Below are positions 31,450-40,316 of a stretch of 44,272 bases of DNA, one piece after another; within the stretch, counting starts at the first letter, position 1, and each line of letters opens with the position of its first letter. The DNA is from Verrucomicrobiota bacterium (GTDB taxonomy: Bacteria; Verrucomicrobiota; Verrucomicrobiia; Chthoniobacterales; SZAS-18). A model generated the notes under the pieces. The model was not told the DNA's origin, ran no database searches, and saw nothing but the letters and a program-made list of their open reading frames with translations. Made by a program: the position numbers and the translations under genes. Location: the NCBI GenBank assembly GCA_018240025.1, contig JAFEGM010000017.1:1-44272 (forward strand). The letters are read 5' to 3'.

Positions 31450-32136
31450 ATGACTCCATCTTCCCACCTGACTGATTCCTCCCGGCGCCTGCGCCAATAT
31501 TGCGCTGCTGGTCTGGTCGCCGCCGGAGCCGCCACCTCGGCCGATGCGGCGGTGGTTTTCGTCAATTTCTCGAATCAGCTGCTGACGGATCAGATCACGA
31601 CGGACTCGAACTACACGAGTTATCCGATCGACCTGGATTCGAACGGGACGGTCGACATCCGTCTGGCGGTCCTGAACTTCAATGGCACTTTCGGCGCGGC
31701 GGCGGTGTACTCGCCGGTCGGCGGCAATGTGGGCGTGATCGGCCAGGCGCAGAGCGGTTTCTTCTATCCGGCGCGCCTGGGCGGCGGCGTGGCGGTCGGC
31801 GCGGCCGGTCCGTTCGTCACGCTCGGCTCGCTACGCGGCGATCTGGCCTTCAGCAACGGCGAGGCCAACAGCCAGTGGCTGGGAGGCGGGGCCGGCTCGC
31901 TCGGTTTCCGCTTCACTTTGACCGGCGGCGGCACGGCCTACGGCTGGCTGCAGTTTTCGATCGGGGATAACTCCGGCCCGAACCCGCGCGCCATCACGCT
32001 GATCAGCGGGGCCTACGAGACCAGCGGCGCCTCCATCACCACGATTCCGGAGCCCACCACGGCGGTCGGCATTCTCGCGCTGGGAGCGGCCGGCCTGCTG
32101 GCGCATCGCCGCAGCCGCGCGAAGCGCGAGAGCTGA
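31450..32136 (+). CDS. PEP-CTERM sorting domain protein
   Basis: This 228-residue exported surface protein has signal peptide region about 15-34 (YCAAGLVAAGAATSADAA). A beta-rich Gly/Ser/Asn-rich body follows, and a classic PEP-CTERM tail: TTIPEPTTAVGILALGAAGL, then LAHRRSRAKRES. The tail has the PEP motif, a membrane helix and a basic cluster. Such tails are recognised by exosortase, which usually works with exopolysaccharide export. No exosortase gene is in the window. The ligand or role of the body is unknown; a short segment YGWLQFSIGDNSG resembles other verrucomicrobial PEP-CTERM proteins. The start at 31450 is set by the signal peptide. Confidence 0.85.
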   Translation: MTPSSHLTDSSRRLRQYCAAGLVAAGAATSADAAVVFVNFSNQLLTDQITTDSNYTSYPIDLDSNGTVDIRLAVLNFNGTFGAAAVYSPVGGNVGVIGQAQSGFFYPARLGGGVAVGAAGPFVTLGSLRGDLAFSNGEANSQWLGGGAGSLGFRFTLTGGGTAYGWLQFSIGDNSGPNPRAITLISGAYETSGASITTIPEPTTAVGILALGAAGLLAHRRSRAKRES

Positions 32137-32166
32137 GCGTCGCCGGATCCCTGATCTCCATTTTCG

Positions 32167-32188
32167 CCGCCCCTCCTCGGAGGGGCGG
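32167..32188 (+). terminator. GC-rich hairpin after PEP-CTERM gene
   Basis: CCGCCCCTCC (32167-32176) pairs perfectly with GGAGGGGCGG (32179-32188), followed by TTGCGTTTC. The stem is strong but the T-run is broken. It lies between the convergent PEP-CTERM and tatD genes and may serve both directions. Confidence 0.6.
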
Positions 32189-32206
32189 TTGCGTTTCGGG
32201 GCGTGG

Positions 32207-33010
32207 TCAGGCGTCGCGCAGGAACAGGCGCTTGAAGTTCGCCTCGAGGGCGGCGGCCAGCCCCACCCGGGACTCGGGGCGCAGAGCGGCCAGGCCCTCG
32301 AAGGCCACGGACAGATTGCGGGGATCGTTCAGCGGTTCGCCGGCCGGCCCGCTCAGCGGGCGCGGATTCGCCTCGGGCGGCGGAGACAGCGCTGGCGCAT
32401 CGGTCTCGATCAGCAGCCGATCCAGCGGCAGGCGGGCAAAGACCTCGCGTTGGGCCGCCTTGCGCGGATGGAGGAAGTAAGTCGAGAAGGAAAAGAAGGC
32501 GCCCCGGTCGGCCAGCGGCTGCACCATTTCCCAGGAGCCGCCGTAGGCGTGCACGAGGAAGCCGCGGGTCGGCAGGGGAGTCGACTCGACGAATTCCCGC
32601 AGAGCGCCCCACGCCTGCACGCAGTGGATCGTCAGCGCCCGTTCGAACTCCACCGCCAGCGTGACCTGCTCGCGCAGGACTTCGAGTTGGTCGGCCAGGT
32701 CGTGCCCTTCGATCCAGCGGTCGAGGCCGACCTCCCCGACCGCGGCGCGGGGATCGGCCTGCAGGCGTTCGCGCAGGGCCTCGCGCCAGGCGGCCGAACG
32801 CTCCCGCAGGTGCCACGGATGGAGTCCGTAACTCGGAACGATCCAGGCCTCCGCCGCGGCCAAGGCCGCCACGTCGGCCCAGTCCGATTCGCGCGTGCCA
32901 TTGACCACCGCCCGGGTGCCGTCGCCTCGGAGTGCGGGCAGGAAGGTCTCCCGCAGCGGTGCCAGGAGCGGGTCCTGGTAGTGGCAATGCGCGTCAGCCA
33001 GCGGGTGCAT
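32207..33010 (-). CDS. tatD: TatD-family metal-dependent hydrolase
   Basis: This 267-residue TIM-barrel hydrolase belongs to the TatD DNase family (3'-exonuclease or D-aminoacyl-tRNA deacylase-like activities are reported for members). Metal ligands are DAHCHYQD (about residues 6-13), the glutamate in AVGEVGLDRW, histidines in TIHCVQAWGA and LVHAYGG, and the aspartate in LLIETDAPALSPPP. The family more often reads HCH followed by a single D-H-L-D run. Its start lies 17 bases inside the xdhC gene, so it is co-transcribed with the molybdo-enzyme operon, though no functional link is known. Confidence 0.88.
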   Translation of the reverse strand: MHPLADAHCHYQDPLLAPLRETFLPALRGDGTRAVVNGTRESDWADVAALAAAEAWIVPSYGLHPWHLRERSAAWREALRERLQADPRAAVGEVGLDRWIEGHDLADQLEVLREQVTLAVEFERALTIHCVQAWGALREFVESTPLPTRGFLVHAYGGSWEMVQPLADRGAFFSFSTYFLHPRKAAQREVFARLPLDRLLIETDAPALSPPPEANPRPLSGPAGEPLNDPRNLSVAFEGLAALRPESRVGLAAALEANFKRLFLRDA

Positions 33011-33893
33011 GGCGCTGATGGATGCCGGCGGGTTTCAGCCGCAGCGGACCCCCGGCGTGCCCGCCAAGCACGGCCTGGATCTCGGCGCAGATCGAGAGCG
33101 CGACCTCCGCGGGCGTCTCGCCGCCGATGTCCAGCCCGCTGGGACCGAAGACCTGGGGCAGGGGCGTGCCTGGCGCGAGTGCGCCGTCGTCGTAGAGCAG
33201 CCCAATCAATTCCCGGCGACGACGGGCCGGGCCGACCAGCCCGAGATAGAACGCCGGAGAGCCGAGCAACGCCCGAAGCGCGGCGAAATCGCGCCCGAGC
33301 TTGTGCGCCTTCACGACGACCGCCGTGCGGGCATCGAGCACGGGCAACTCGGACGCGGTCTCGGCCAGCACGACGTCCCAGCCGAGCAGGCGGGCCTGCG
33401 CCGCCAATGCAGTGCTGTCGAGGGAATCGCCCACCAGCACGAGCTGGACGGGCGGGAGTATCAGGTCGTGCAGATCTTCGCTCTCGGCTGCCTCCGGCCG
33501 CGAGCCCCAGCGCGTGGGATCGCCCCGAAAGCCGACTCCGACGGTCCGCGCCCGCCGGGTGGCGAGCACCTCGGCCAGGGCGGCAAAGAATGGGCTCGCG
33601 GGCTCAATGCGTTCGATCAGCACATCGATCGTCCCGGCGCAGCCGAAGCGCGGCCGCAGATCGAAGGTGACCAACTCCGCCTGTCCCGTGGCGAGCACCC
33701 GACGTCCGAGTTCGGCCACTTCGTCCTCCAGGCAGCCGCTGCTGAGCGATCCGGCCGTGGCGCCGTCCGCCGCCAGATAAAAGCGCGCGCCCGGCCGGCG
33801 GTAGGCCGAGCCCTGCACCCGGACCACCGTGGCGAGCGCCCCGGGGCCCGCGCCGGCGGCGTGGGCCGCGAGGATGGACTTCAATTCGTGCAT
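32994..33893 (-). CDS. XdhC-family molybdenum-cofactor insertion factor
   Basis: This 299-residue cytoplasmic chaperone of the XdhC/PaoD/CoxI type binds Moco, promotes its sulfuration and inserts it into the molybdenum subunit. The N-terminal XdhC domain has GALATVVRVQGSAYRRPGAR and the signature GSLSSGCLEDEV (about 48-60), with the conserved cysteine. The C-terminal Rossmann-like domain includes LVLVGDSLDSTALAAQARLL and GLVGPARRRRELI. The start at 33893 gives the normal N-terminus. It follows the Mo-subunit gene by 34 bases, the same order as paoABCD in E. coli. Confidence 0.9.
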   Translation of the reverse strand: MHELKSILAAHAAGAGPGALATVVRVQGSAYRRPGARFYLAADGATAGSLSSGCLEDEVAELGRRVLATGQAELVTFDLRPRFGCAGTIDVLIERIEPASPFFAALAEVLATRRARTVGVGFRGDPTRWGSRPEAAESEDLHDLILPPVQLVLVGDSLDSTALAAQARLLGWDVVLAETASELPVLDARTAVVVKAHKLGRDFAALRALLGSPAFYLGLVGPARRRRELIGLLYDDGALAPGTPLPQVFGPSGLDIGGETPAEVALSICAEIQAVLGGHAGGPLRLKPAGIHQRHAPAG

Positions 33894-33927
33894 GCTGGCC
33901 GTTCGCTGGCGCGTGGTCGACCGGCGG

Positions 33928-36186
33928 TCAGACCGCCGCCCGCGCCGGGGCCTGCTCGAAGATCTTTTCTGGCGTGATCGGCAGATCGCGCACCCGGACG
34001 CCGGTGGCATGCCAGACGGCGTTGGCCACAGCCGCGGCCACGCCGGTGATGCCGATTTCTCCCACGCCGCGCGCGCCGAGCGGATTGAAGTTCAGGTCGG
34101 GCTTGTCGGTGAAGAAGACCTCGATGGGCGGCACGTCGGCATTGACCGGAACGTGGTAGGCGCCGAGGTCGGCCGTGACGATGCGGGCGGTCTTCGGGTC
34201 GAGCAGCGACTCCTCCATCAGCGCCATCCCGAGCCCGCCGATGACGCCGCCGATGACCTGGCTGCGGGCGGTCTTGGCATTGAGCACCCGGCCGATGTCC
34301 ATGGCGGAGACGATGCGGCTGACGCGAATCTCACCGGTGAGCGCGTGCACCTTCACCTCGACGAAGTGGGCACCGTACGAATAGAACGAGTACTTCTTCC
34401 CTTCGTCTCCGGGCGCCGAACTTTCGGTCGCCTCCAGCGCGGCCAGACCGGCGCGGCCGATGACCGCCTGCATCGGCTCGCGGCGCTCGCCGGCGGAGAT
34501 CTGGCCGTCGGCGAACTGCACCTCGTCGGCCTTGGCGCCCTTGAGCGGCGACTTCGGATCGCGCGTGGCCAGCGCGGCCAGCTTGCGTTTCAGGCTCGCG
34601 GCAGCGGCCTGCACCGCGGGCATGACGCTGGCCGTGCTCATCGATCCGCCCGCCACCGTGGCGGGCGGCAACGACGAATCGCCCAGCTCGGCGCGCACTT
34701 TGTCCAGCGGCAGGCCGAGCGCCTCGGCCGCGACCTGGGTCATGATGGTGTACATGCCCGTGCCGAGATCGTGCGTGGCGCTGCCGACCACCGCGGTGCC
34801 ATCGGCCAGCAGGCGCACGCGGGCCGAGGACGGCATGCGGTAGCCCGGATAGCAGGCGCTGGCCATGCCGAGGCCGATCAGCCAGTCGCCGTCGCGCTTC
34901 TGCCGCGGCTCCGGGCTGCGTTCGCTCCAGCCGATGGCGGCGGCGCCCTTTTCGTAGCATTCCCGCAGATGCTTGAAGGAGAAGGGGACCTTCTTCTGCA
35001 GGTCCTGCTCGGCGTAGTTGCGCAGGCGAAGCTCGAGCGGGTCCGTACCGAGAGCGAGCGCAAGCTCGTCCATGGCCGACTCCAGGGCGAACATGCCCGG
35101 CGTCTCGCCTGGTGCGCGCATCCAGGTCGGCGCACCGACGTTGAGCACCGCCAGTTTGTGGGCGACCTCGACGTTCGGGACGCTGTAGAAGTTCACCGAG
35201 GTCCGATGGGCCGCCGGCTCGACGAACTCGGTGATCTCGCTCGAGGTGCTCAGCACCGTGTGGCGCAGGGCCTGGATGCGTCCGTCCTTGCTCGCGCCGA
35301 GCTGCAGCGTTTGCAGCGTGCCGGGGCGGTGGCCGTTGGTGTTGAAGGTCTGCTCGCGGGTGGTGACGATCTTCACCGCCCGCTTCAGCTCGCGCGCCGC
35401 AAAAGCGGCCAGCGCCGCCGGCCACCAGATGGTCGCCTTGCAGCCGAAGCCGCCGCCGAGGAACGGGCAGACCACGCGGACGCATTCGCTCGGAATCCCC
35501 AGCACCTCCGCCATGGTGCGCTGCTGGCCGGTCATCCACTGCGAGCAGTTGTGGAGCGTGAGGCGGTCATCGTCCCACTCCGCCACCGTGGCGTGCGGCT
35601 CCATGGCCACGTGGTGCTGCAGCGGCGTGAGGTAGGTCGCCTCGACCTTCACTTCCGCGCCGTCGAGCAGGGCGGCGAAATCGGCCCCTGACTCCGCCGT
35701 GCGCGTGAGCTTGGCCGGCTGGAAATCGACCTGCGCCGGCTCCACCGTCTTCACCCCCGGCTTCTCCCACGCGACCACGGGCGGCTTTTCCTCGTAGCGC
35801 ACGCGGACGAGGCCGGCGGCCTGACGGGCGATTTCCAGCGACTCCGCCACGACGAAACCGATCGTCTGTCCGTGGTAGAGAATCTGGTCGTTCTGCAGCG
35901 GCAGCGCCTTCTCGCCGAGGATGTTGCCGTCCATGAAGTTGTCGCCGGTCAGGAACAGCCGCGGCGCCTTCTTGTGAGACCACAGCCCGAGCACGCCCGG
36001 CAGCTTCTCCGCCTCGGCGGTGTCGAAGGCCGTGATCCGACCGCGGCCGATGCGGCTCTTGATCAGCCACGCGTGGGCGATATTCCGGCCCGTCTGATCG
36101 GCCGCGTAGCGCGCCGCGCCGGTCACCTTGAGGCGTCCATCGACGCGCGAGACGGATTTCCCGAGAGTGTTGGTTTCGTTGGCCAT
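33928..36186 (-). CDS. paoC: Molybdenum subunit of PaoC-type aldehyde/xanthine oxidoreductase
   Basis: This 752-residue catalytic subunit binds molybdopterin-cytosine dinucleotide and hydroxylates aldehydes or N-heterocycles. An N-terminal domain (GKSVSRVDGRLKVTGAARYA) is followed by Moco-binding segments FLGGGFGCKATIWWPAALAA, MRAPGETPGMFALESAMDEL and GSATHDLGTGMYTIMTQVAA. The catalytic glutamate is near the end in GARGVGEIGITGVAAAVANA. The pattern and size agree closely with E. coli PaoC (YagR), a periplasmic aldehyde oxidase; the exact substrate cannot be read. It has no signal of its own and would be co-exported with the Tat-tagged iron-sulfur subunit. It lies 32 bases after the FAD-subunit gene. 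Confidence 0.9.
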   Translation of the reverse strand: MANETNTLGKSVSRVDGRLKVTGAARYAADQTGRNIAHAWLIKSRIGRGRITAFDTAEAEKLPGVLGLWSHKKAPRLFLTGDNFMDGNILGEKALPLQNDQILYHGQTIGFVVAESLEIARQAAGLVRVRYEEKPPVVAWEKPGVKTVEPAQVDFQPAKLTRTAESGADFAALLDGAEVKVEATYLTPLQHHVAMEPHATVAEWDDDRLTLHNCSQWMTGQQRTMAEVLGIPSECVRVVCPFLGGGFGCKATIWWPAALAAFAARELKRAVKIVTTREQTFNTNGHRPGTLQTLQLGASKDGRIQALRHTVLSTSSEITEFVEPAAHRTSVNFYSVPNVEVAHKLAVLNVGAPTWMRAPGETPGMFALESAMDELALALGTDPLELRLRNYAEQDLQKKVPFSFKHLRECYEKGAAAIGWSERSPEPRQKRDGDWLIGLGMASACYPGYRMPSSARVRLLADGTAVVGSATHDLGTGMYTIMTQVAAEALGLPLDKVRAELGDSSLPPATVAGGSMSTASVMPAVQAAAASLKRKLAALATRDPKSPLKGAKADEVQFADGQISAGERREPMQAVIGRAGLAALEATESSAPGDEGKKYSFYSYGAHFVEVKVHALTGEIRVSRIVSAMDIGRVLNAKTARSQVIGGVIGGLGMALMEESLLDPKTARIVTADLGAYHVPVNADVPPIEVFFTDKPDLNFNPLGARGVGEIGITGVAAAVANAVWHATGVRVRDLPITPEKIFEQAPARAAV

Positions 36187-36218
36187 GGAGCTGGGGGCGA
36201 TGGGTCAGCGAGAGTCGT

Positions 36219-37178
36219 TCAGGCCACGGCGGCCGCCTGCAGGACGGCGCGGAGGATGGTGCGCTTGAGCAGCGCGGGTTTGTAGGCGTTGAGCGCGTGG
36301 GTCTTGGCGCCTTCGTCGGCCTTGGCTACGGCCGCCTCGAGTTCCTTGGCGTCGGCCGGGCGGCCCTTCAGCGCCTCCTCGACCTGCGGCAGGCGCCACG
36401 GGCGGGTGCCGACTCCCCCGCAGGCCACGCGGGCTTCGGCGATCACGCCATCCTCCTCGAGTCGCACCGCCACAGCGGCGGAGACGATGGCGAACTGATA
36501 CGAGGCCCGGTCGCGCACTTTGACGTAGGCCGAGCGCCGCGCCCAAGGCATGGCGGCCAGCTCGATCTGCGTGATCATCTCGCCGGGCAGAAGGTTGGTC
36601 AGCCGCTGCGGATCGTCCGCCGGCACGCGGAAGAAATCGCTCGCCTTCAGCACCCGTTCGCCGGTCGGTCGGCGCAGCTTGATGAAGGCGTCGAGCGCCA
36701 TCAGCGCGACCGCGAAGTCGGAGGGATGCGGCGAACGCGTGCGGGCGCTGGTGCCGAAGATGGCGTCCGTCCGACCGTCCACCTCGATGGCGGTGGGATC
36801 GGGCCCGCGATAGGTCACGCTCCGCGGCCGCTGCAGCAGATTCCCGCCGAGCGAAGCCATGTTGCGGATCTGCGGACTGGCGGCCAGCAGGAGCGACTGC
36901 GCGACCATCGGGAAGAGCGAGGCCACGTCCTCGTTCGCTCCCGCCTCGGCCATGCGGACGAGCGCGCCGAAGGTGATGGCACCGGACCCGGAGACCTCGA
37001 TGCGGTTGAGCGGCACCGCATTGATGTCCACCAGCCGCGAGGGTTGCAGCGCGCCGAGCTTCCAAAGATCGAGCACCGTCGTACCGCCGGCGAGGTACAT
37101 CGCCCCGCCCGCCGAGGCGACCGCGCGCACGGCCTCCTCGTCCGATTTCACCGCCTGGTAGGCAAAGGGAGCGCTCAT
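36219..37178 (-). CDS. paoB: FAD-binding subunit of PaoB-type aldehyde/xanthine oxidoreductase
   Basis: This 319-residue subunit passes electrons from the iron-sulfur clusters to FAD and an external acceptor. The FAD-binding motif AGGTTVLDLWKL (about residue 30) and the family signature AASPQIRNMASLGGNLLQRP (about 108-127) are present. The latter is followed by a CO-dehydrogenase flavoprotein-type C-terminal domain with AYVKVRDRASYQFAIVSAAV. An insertion around SVTYRGPDPTAIEVDGRTDA is where PaoB carries an extra iron-sulfur cluster. The cysteines that would bind it are not evident here, so this copy may lack that cluster. The start at 37178 overlaps the upstream stop by 4 bp. Confidence 0.9.
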   Translation of the reverse strand: MSAPFAYQAVKSDEEAVRAVASAGGAMYLAGGTTVLDLWKLGALQPSRLVDINAVPLNRIEVSGSGAITFGALVRMAEAGANEDVASLFPMVAQSLLLAASPQIRNMASLGGNLLQRPRSVTYRGPDPTAIEVDGRTDAIFGTSARTRSPHPSDFAVALMALDAFIKLRRPTGERVLKASDFFRVPADDPQRLTNLLPGEMITQIELAAMPWARRSAYVKVRDRASYQFAIVSAAVAVRLEEDGVIAEARVACGGVGTRPWRLPQVEEALKGRPADAKELEAAVAKADEGAKTHALNAYKPALLKRTILRAVLQAAAVA

Positions 37179-37948
37179 GCGCGGCCTCCCTTCGCGGCCA
37201 GCTTGATGGCGTCGACGATGTTCGGATAGGCGCCGCAGCGGCAGAGATTGCCGCTCATCCACTCGCGGATGGTGGCGTCATCGCCCTTGGCGTGGCCTTC
37301 CTTGAGGCAGGCGACGGCCGACATGATCTGGCCCGGCGTGCAGAATCCGCATTGGAACCCGTCGCAGTCGATGAAGGCCTGCTGCATGGGGTGCAGATCC
37401 TCGCTCCGCGCCAGGCCCTCGATGGTCGTGACCTCGCGGCCCTGCGCGGCGATGGCCAGGGTGAGACAGGAGAGCACGCGCTTGCCGTCGAGGTGCACCG
37501 TGCAGGCTCCGCAGGCACCGTGATCGCAGCCCTTCTTCGTGCCGGTCAGGCCGCACGTTTCGCGCAGGGCGTCGAGCAGCGTCGTCCGCGGTTCCAGCTT
37601 CAGCGTGCGCTCCGCGCCGTTCAGCTTGAGGCGAAATTCCGTCGCGCCGGTCACCACGGTCGAGGCCGGCACGGGCGTCGGCCGCGGAGTGGGACTGGGC
37701 TTCGGCGGCGCGCTGGGCTTGGGCGTGGCGCCGGCCGGAGGCTTGACCGGCACGGCCTTGACCGGCGGCGGCGTGGCTTTCACGGGGACCGCCTTCACCG
37801 GCGTTTGCGCCGAGGCGACTCCGGCGATCCCGGCCGCGCTGGCGGTGGCGACCGTCTTGAGGAAGTCGCGCCGCGATTGCAGCCGGGGCGAGGCGTCGTC
37901 GAGCGGGGCAGTTTCGGGCTGCGGCGTTTCCTCCGGAGGCGCGTCCAT
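37175..37948 (-). CDS. paoA: Tat-exported 2Fe-2S subunit of PaoA-type oxidoreductase
   Basis: This 257-residue iron-sulfur subunit has a twin-arginine signal, SRRDFLKTVATASAAGIAGV (about 30-49), which exports the assembled complex to the periplasm. An unusual Pro/Lys/Val-rich linker (about 52-95) follows. The plant-ferredoxin domain has cluster-1 cysteines in KGCDHGACGACTVHLDGKR and LSC. The second, helical domain has cluster-2 cysteines in FQCGFCTPGQIMSA and GNLCRCGAYPNIV. The start at 37948 gives a 28-residue n-region before the RR pair, long but usual for this subunit. It leads the operon: iron-sulfur, FAD, Mo, XdhC, TatD. The linker is longer than in E. coli PaoA. Confidence 0.9.
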   Translation of the reverse strand: MDAPPEETPQPETAPLDDASPRLQSRRDFLKTVATASAAGIAGVASAQTPVKAVPVKATPPPVKAVPVKPPAGATPKPSAPPKPSPTPRPTPVPASTVVTGATEFRLKLNGAERTLKLEPRTTLLDALRETCGLTGTKKGCDHGACGACTVHLDGKRVLSCLTLAIAAQGREVTTIEGLARSEDLHPMQQAFIDCDGFQCGFCTPGQIMSAVACLKEGHAKGDDATIREWMSGNLCRCGAYPNIVDAIKLAAKGGRA

Positions 37949-38054
37949 CGCGCAAACTGAACGGGAAACGCAGAATGCAAAACCGGAAATCGTCGCCGCG
38001 AAAGCCGGCGACGGAATCACCGGCCTCGAGTCTCGACGCCTCCCGCGGGAATGG

Positions 38055-38073
38055 CCGCACCCGGAGCGTGCGG
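38055..38073. repeat. CCGCACTC hairpin repeat, copy 3 (degenerate)
   Basis: CCGCACCC, loop GGA and GCGTGCGG form the same hairpin as at 20086 with one mismatch, and share the flanking GGCCGCAC and ACCACG. It lies 8 bases past the fabI stop (38081). Confidence 0.6.
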
Positions 38074-38080
38074 ACCACGC

Positions 38081-38854
38081 TTACATCCCCATGATCTGAT
38101 AGCCGCCGTCGACGTAGATGACCTGGCCGGTGATGGCCGCCGCGCCCTCGCTGGCGAGGAAGAGGCCGGTGGCGCCGATCTCCTCGGTCGTGCAGCTGCG
38201 CTTCAGCGGGGCCTTGGCCTCGTAGTACTTCATCATCTGGCTGAAGCCGGCGATGCCGCGCGCGGCCAGCGTGTTGACCGGGCCGGCGCTGATGCAATTC
38301 ACCCGGATCTTCTTCTCGCCGAGGTCGTAGGCGAGGTAGCGCGTACAGGCCTCGAGCGAGGCCTTGGCGACGCCCATGACATTGTACTTCGGCACCACCT
38401 TTTCCGCGCCGTAGTAGCTCATGGCCACGATGCTGCCGCCGTTCGTCATGAGCGGCGCGCATTCGCGGGTCAGCCCGACGAGCGAGTAGGCGCTGATGTC
38501 GTGGGCCATGCGATAGGCCTCGCGCGAGGTGCTGATGAAATCGCCCTCCAGCGCCTCCTTCGGCGCAAACGCGACCGAATGCAGCATCAGGTCCACGCGA
38601 TCGGTGTGCTCGCGCACCTTGCCGAAAAACGAGCTGATCTCCGCGTCGCTCGAGACGTCGCACGGATAGAACGGCGTGTCCGCCGAGAGGTCGGTCACGA
38701 GGTCCTCGACGTTGTCCTTAATGCGCTCGCCCTGGTAGTTGAAGATGAGCTTCGCACCGGCGGCGTGCCAGGCCTTGGCGATGGCCCAGGCGATGCTGCG
38801 CTTGTTGGCGACGCCAAAGACGAGGCCGACCTTGCCTTCGAGGAAACGGGACAT
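38081..38854 (-). CDS. fabI: Enoyl-ACP reductase (NADH)
   Basis: This 257-residue enzyme catalyses the last step of each fatty-acid elongation cycle and is the triclosan target in many bacteria. The FabI variant of the Rossmann motif is GLVFGVANKRSIAWAIAKAW (about 9-28). The catalytic tyrosines lie in MSYYGAEKVVPKYNVMGVAK with the Y-x6-K spacing that separates FabI from ordinary SDRs. SAGPVNTLAARGI and ITGQVIYVDGGYQIMG complete the fold. The start at 38854 is the usual N-terminus; the upstream in-frame extension crosses repeat-like intergenic sequence and is not coding. Single gene, with a 143-base spacer to the FIST gene. Confidence 0.95.
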   Translation of the reverse strand: MSRFLEGKVGLVFGVANKRSIAWAIAKAWHAAGAKLIFNYQGERIKDNVEDLVTDLSADTPFYPCDVSSDAEISSFFGKVREHTDRVDLMLHSVAFAPKEALEGDFISTSREAYRMAHDISAYSLVGLTRECAPLMTNGGSIVAMSYYGAEKVVPKYNVMGVAKASLEACTRYLAYDLGEKKIRVNCISAGPVNTLAARGIAGFSQMMKYYEAKAPLKRSCTTEEIGATGLFLASEGAAAITGQVIYVDGGYQIMGM

Positions 38855-38997
38855 GGAATGAGGATGGGGTGGGAGATTGCGGATGAGGGCTCGACCGCAG
38901 CTGCGCAAGGCGGCCGCGGCGGGAAGTGTTAGTCGGAAATCGGAAAACCGAAATCCGAATATCCGGCGGCTCGCCCGCCCGCGGTCCGCCGGGCGAT

Positions 38998-40176
38998 CTA
39001 AGGCTCGCAGAGCAGCGCTGCCGAAGCGGTGTAGCCGTGCAGGAAGGTGCGGGGCCCGACGGGGCCGATCTCGCCGTTGCAGAAGAAGCCCGCCGACGGA
39101 CGCGGGCCGAAGACCTCGGCCAGGATGCCGGCATCGTGGTGCGGGATGCGAAAAAGCCCGCGGCCCCGGCCGGTGCAGGAAAACAGCAGATGGGCGAAGG
39201 GCCGGGTGAACTCCACCTCGTAGACGTGATGGCAAAGCTCGCGCAGGTCTTCGTCGGCGGTGTCGCGGTCGCGCAGCTGGTACTGCAGCGTCTGCCCGAT
39301 GCGCGGCTGCGCGCCGATGGCCACGACCCCGGTGGACGGGTCCGCGCCGAGGATGTTGCGAATGAGGAAGTCGCCCCGCTTGAAGTCCTCCAGGTACTCC
39401 GACACCGCCAGTCCCGCGAAGAGGTTGCCCGTGGCCCGCTCCTGCTCGCGCCGGTCGAGACTGCGGAAGACGGTGTCGAGCACTTCGTACGCCGGGCGCG
39501 AGGCCAACGTCAGGACCAGATTCTGTCGCGCGCCCGTAATGGTGAGCGGCTCGCCGATAGGCCGGCAGCCCTGGCTGACGATGGGGGTGACGCGCACGCC
39601 GCCTTCGAGCGCCAAGGCGAGCGCATCGGCTCGTTCCACCTGGCCGCCGTCGCGCAGCAGAAAGATCTCGTCCGCGGCTTCGCCGCCGCTGGCCAGGCCG
39701 CCCACCGTGGGAATCCGCGCGTAGGCCTCGTCCCACTGCCGCAGCCATTGGTCGACCGCGAGGCGGGCCGGATGGGCAAAGACGAGCCAGGCGTCGGGCT
39801 CGGTCACCCCCGTCTCCATGTGCCAGAAGCCGGGGCCGGTCGATTCCTCCACCTGATGCTGACTGATCTCGCAAGCGGTGAGCTTCGTGCGGGGCAGCGA
39901 GAGCAGCAGCAGCGAGAAGCCCGGCTCCTCCTCCTCCTCGAGGGCGGTGCCGATGAGGCCGGAGCCCGAGCAGCCGAGCAGCAGAGGCACGCGGCCGTAC
40001 ACGCGGATGAGCTCGAGGAACTCCGGCAGATGCGCGCCGAAATCGGCCGTGACGAAGACGAAGCCGACGCTCACGTCCGCGTCCAACTCGGCCCGGCAGG
40101 CCTTGGCCGCGGCGATGACGCGCTCTTCCTCATAGCGTCCGATCTCGACGCGAGAGGCGGCCCGATTGCGCTGCAT
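38998..40176 (-). CDS. FIST N/C domain sensor protein
   Basis: This 392-residue soluble protein has a FIST_N domain (about 20-210; SVGFVFVTADFGAHLPEFLE, PLLLGCSGSGLIGTALEEEE) and a FIST_C domain (about 225-380; AFARRSV-like core, RIGQTLQYQLRDRDTADEDL, LLFSCTGRGRGLFRIPHHDA). The hallmark ending GFFCNGEIGPVGPRTFLHGY is present. FIST domains bind small ligands such as amino acids and are usually fused to or encoded beside signalling proteins; here no transducer module is fused. It is divergent from the rhodanese gene across 140 bases. Confidence 0.9.
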   Translation of the reverse strand: MQRNRAASRVEIGRYEEERVIAAAKACRAELDADVSVGFVFVTADFGAHLPEFLELIRVYGRVPLLLGCSGSGLIGTALEEEEEPGFSLLLLSLPRTKLTACEISQHQVEESTGPGFWHMETGVTEPDAWLVFAHPARLAVDQWLRQWDEAYARIPTVGGLASGGEAADEIFLLRDGGQVERADALALALEGGVRVTPIVSQGCRPIGEPLTITGARQNLVLTLASRPAYEVLDTVFRSLDRREQERATGNLFAGLAVSEYLEDFKRGDFLIRNILGADPSTGVVAIGAQPRIGQTLQYQLRDRDTADEDLRELCHHVYEVEFTRPFAHLLFSCTGRGRGLFRIPHHDAGILAEVFGPRPSAGFFCNGEIGPVGPRTFLHGYTASAALLCEP

Positions 40177-40316
40177 GCCGGTTTGCTAAGCGAGCCTCCC
40201 GCTCTGGGACAAGAGGAAGTTTTCGGCGCCCCGGCGCAGGGCCGAAAGATTTCGGGAGCATTTTCGCGGCGCGGCCTACCAACCCCCGGAACCACCACCT
40301 TCCAATACTCCAAGTC

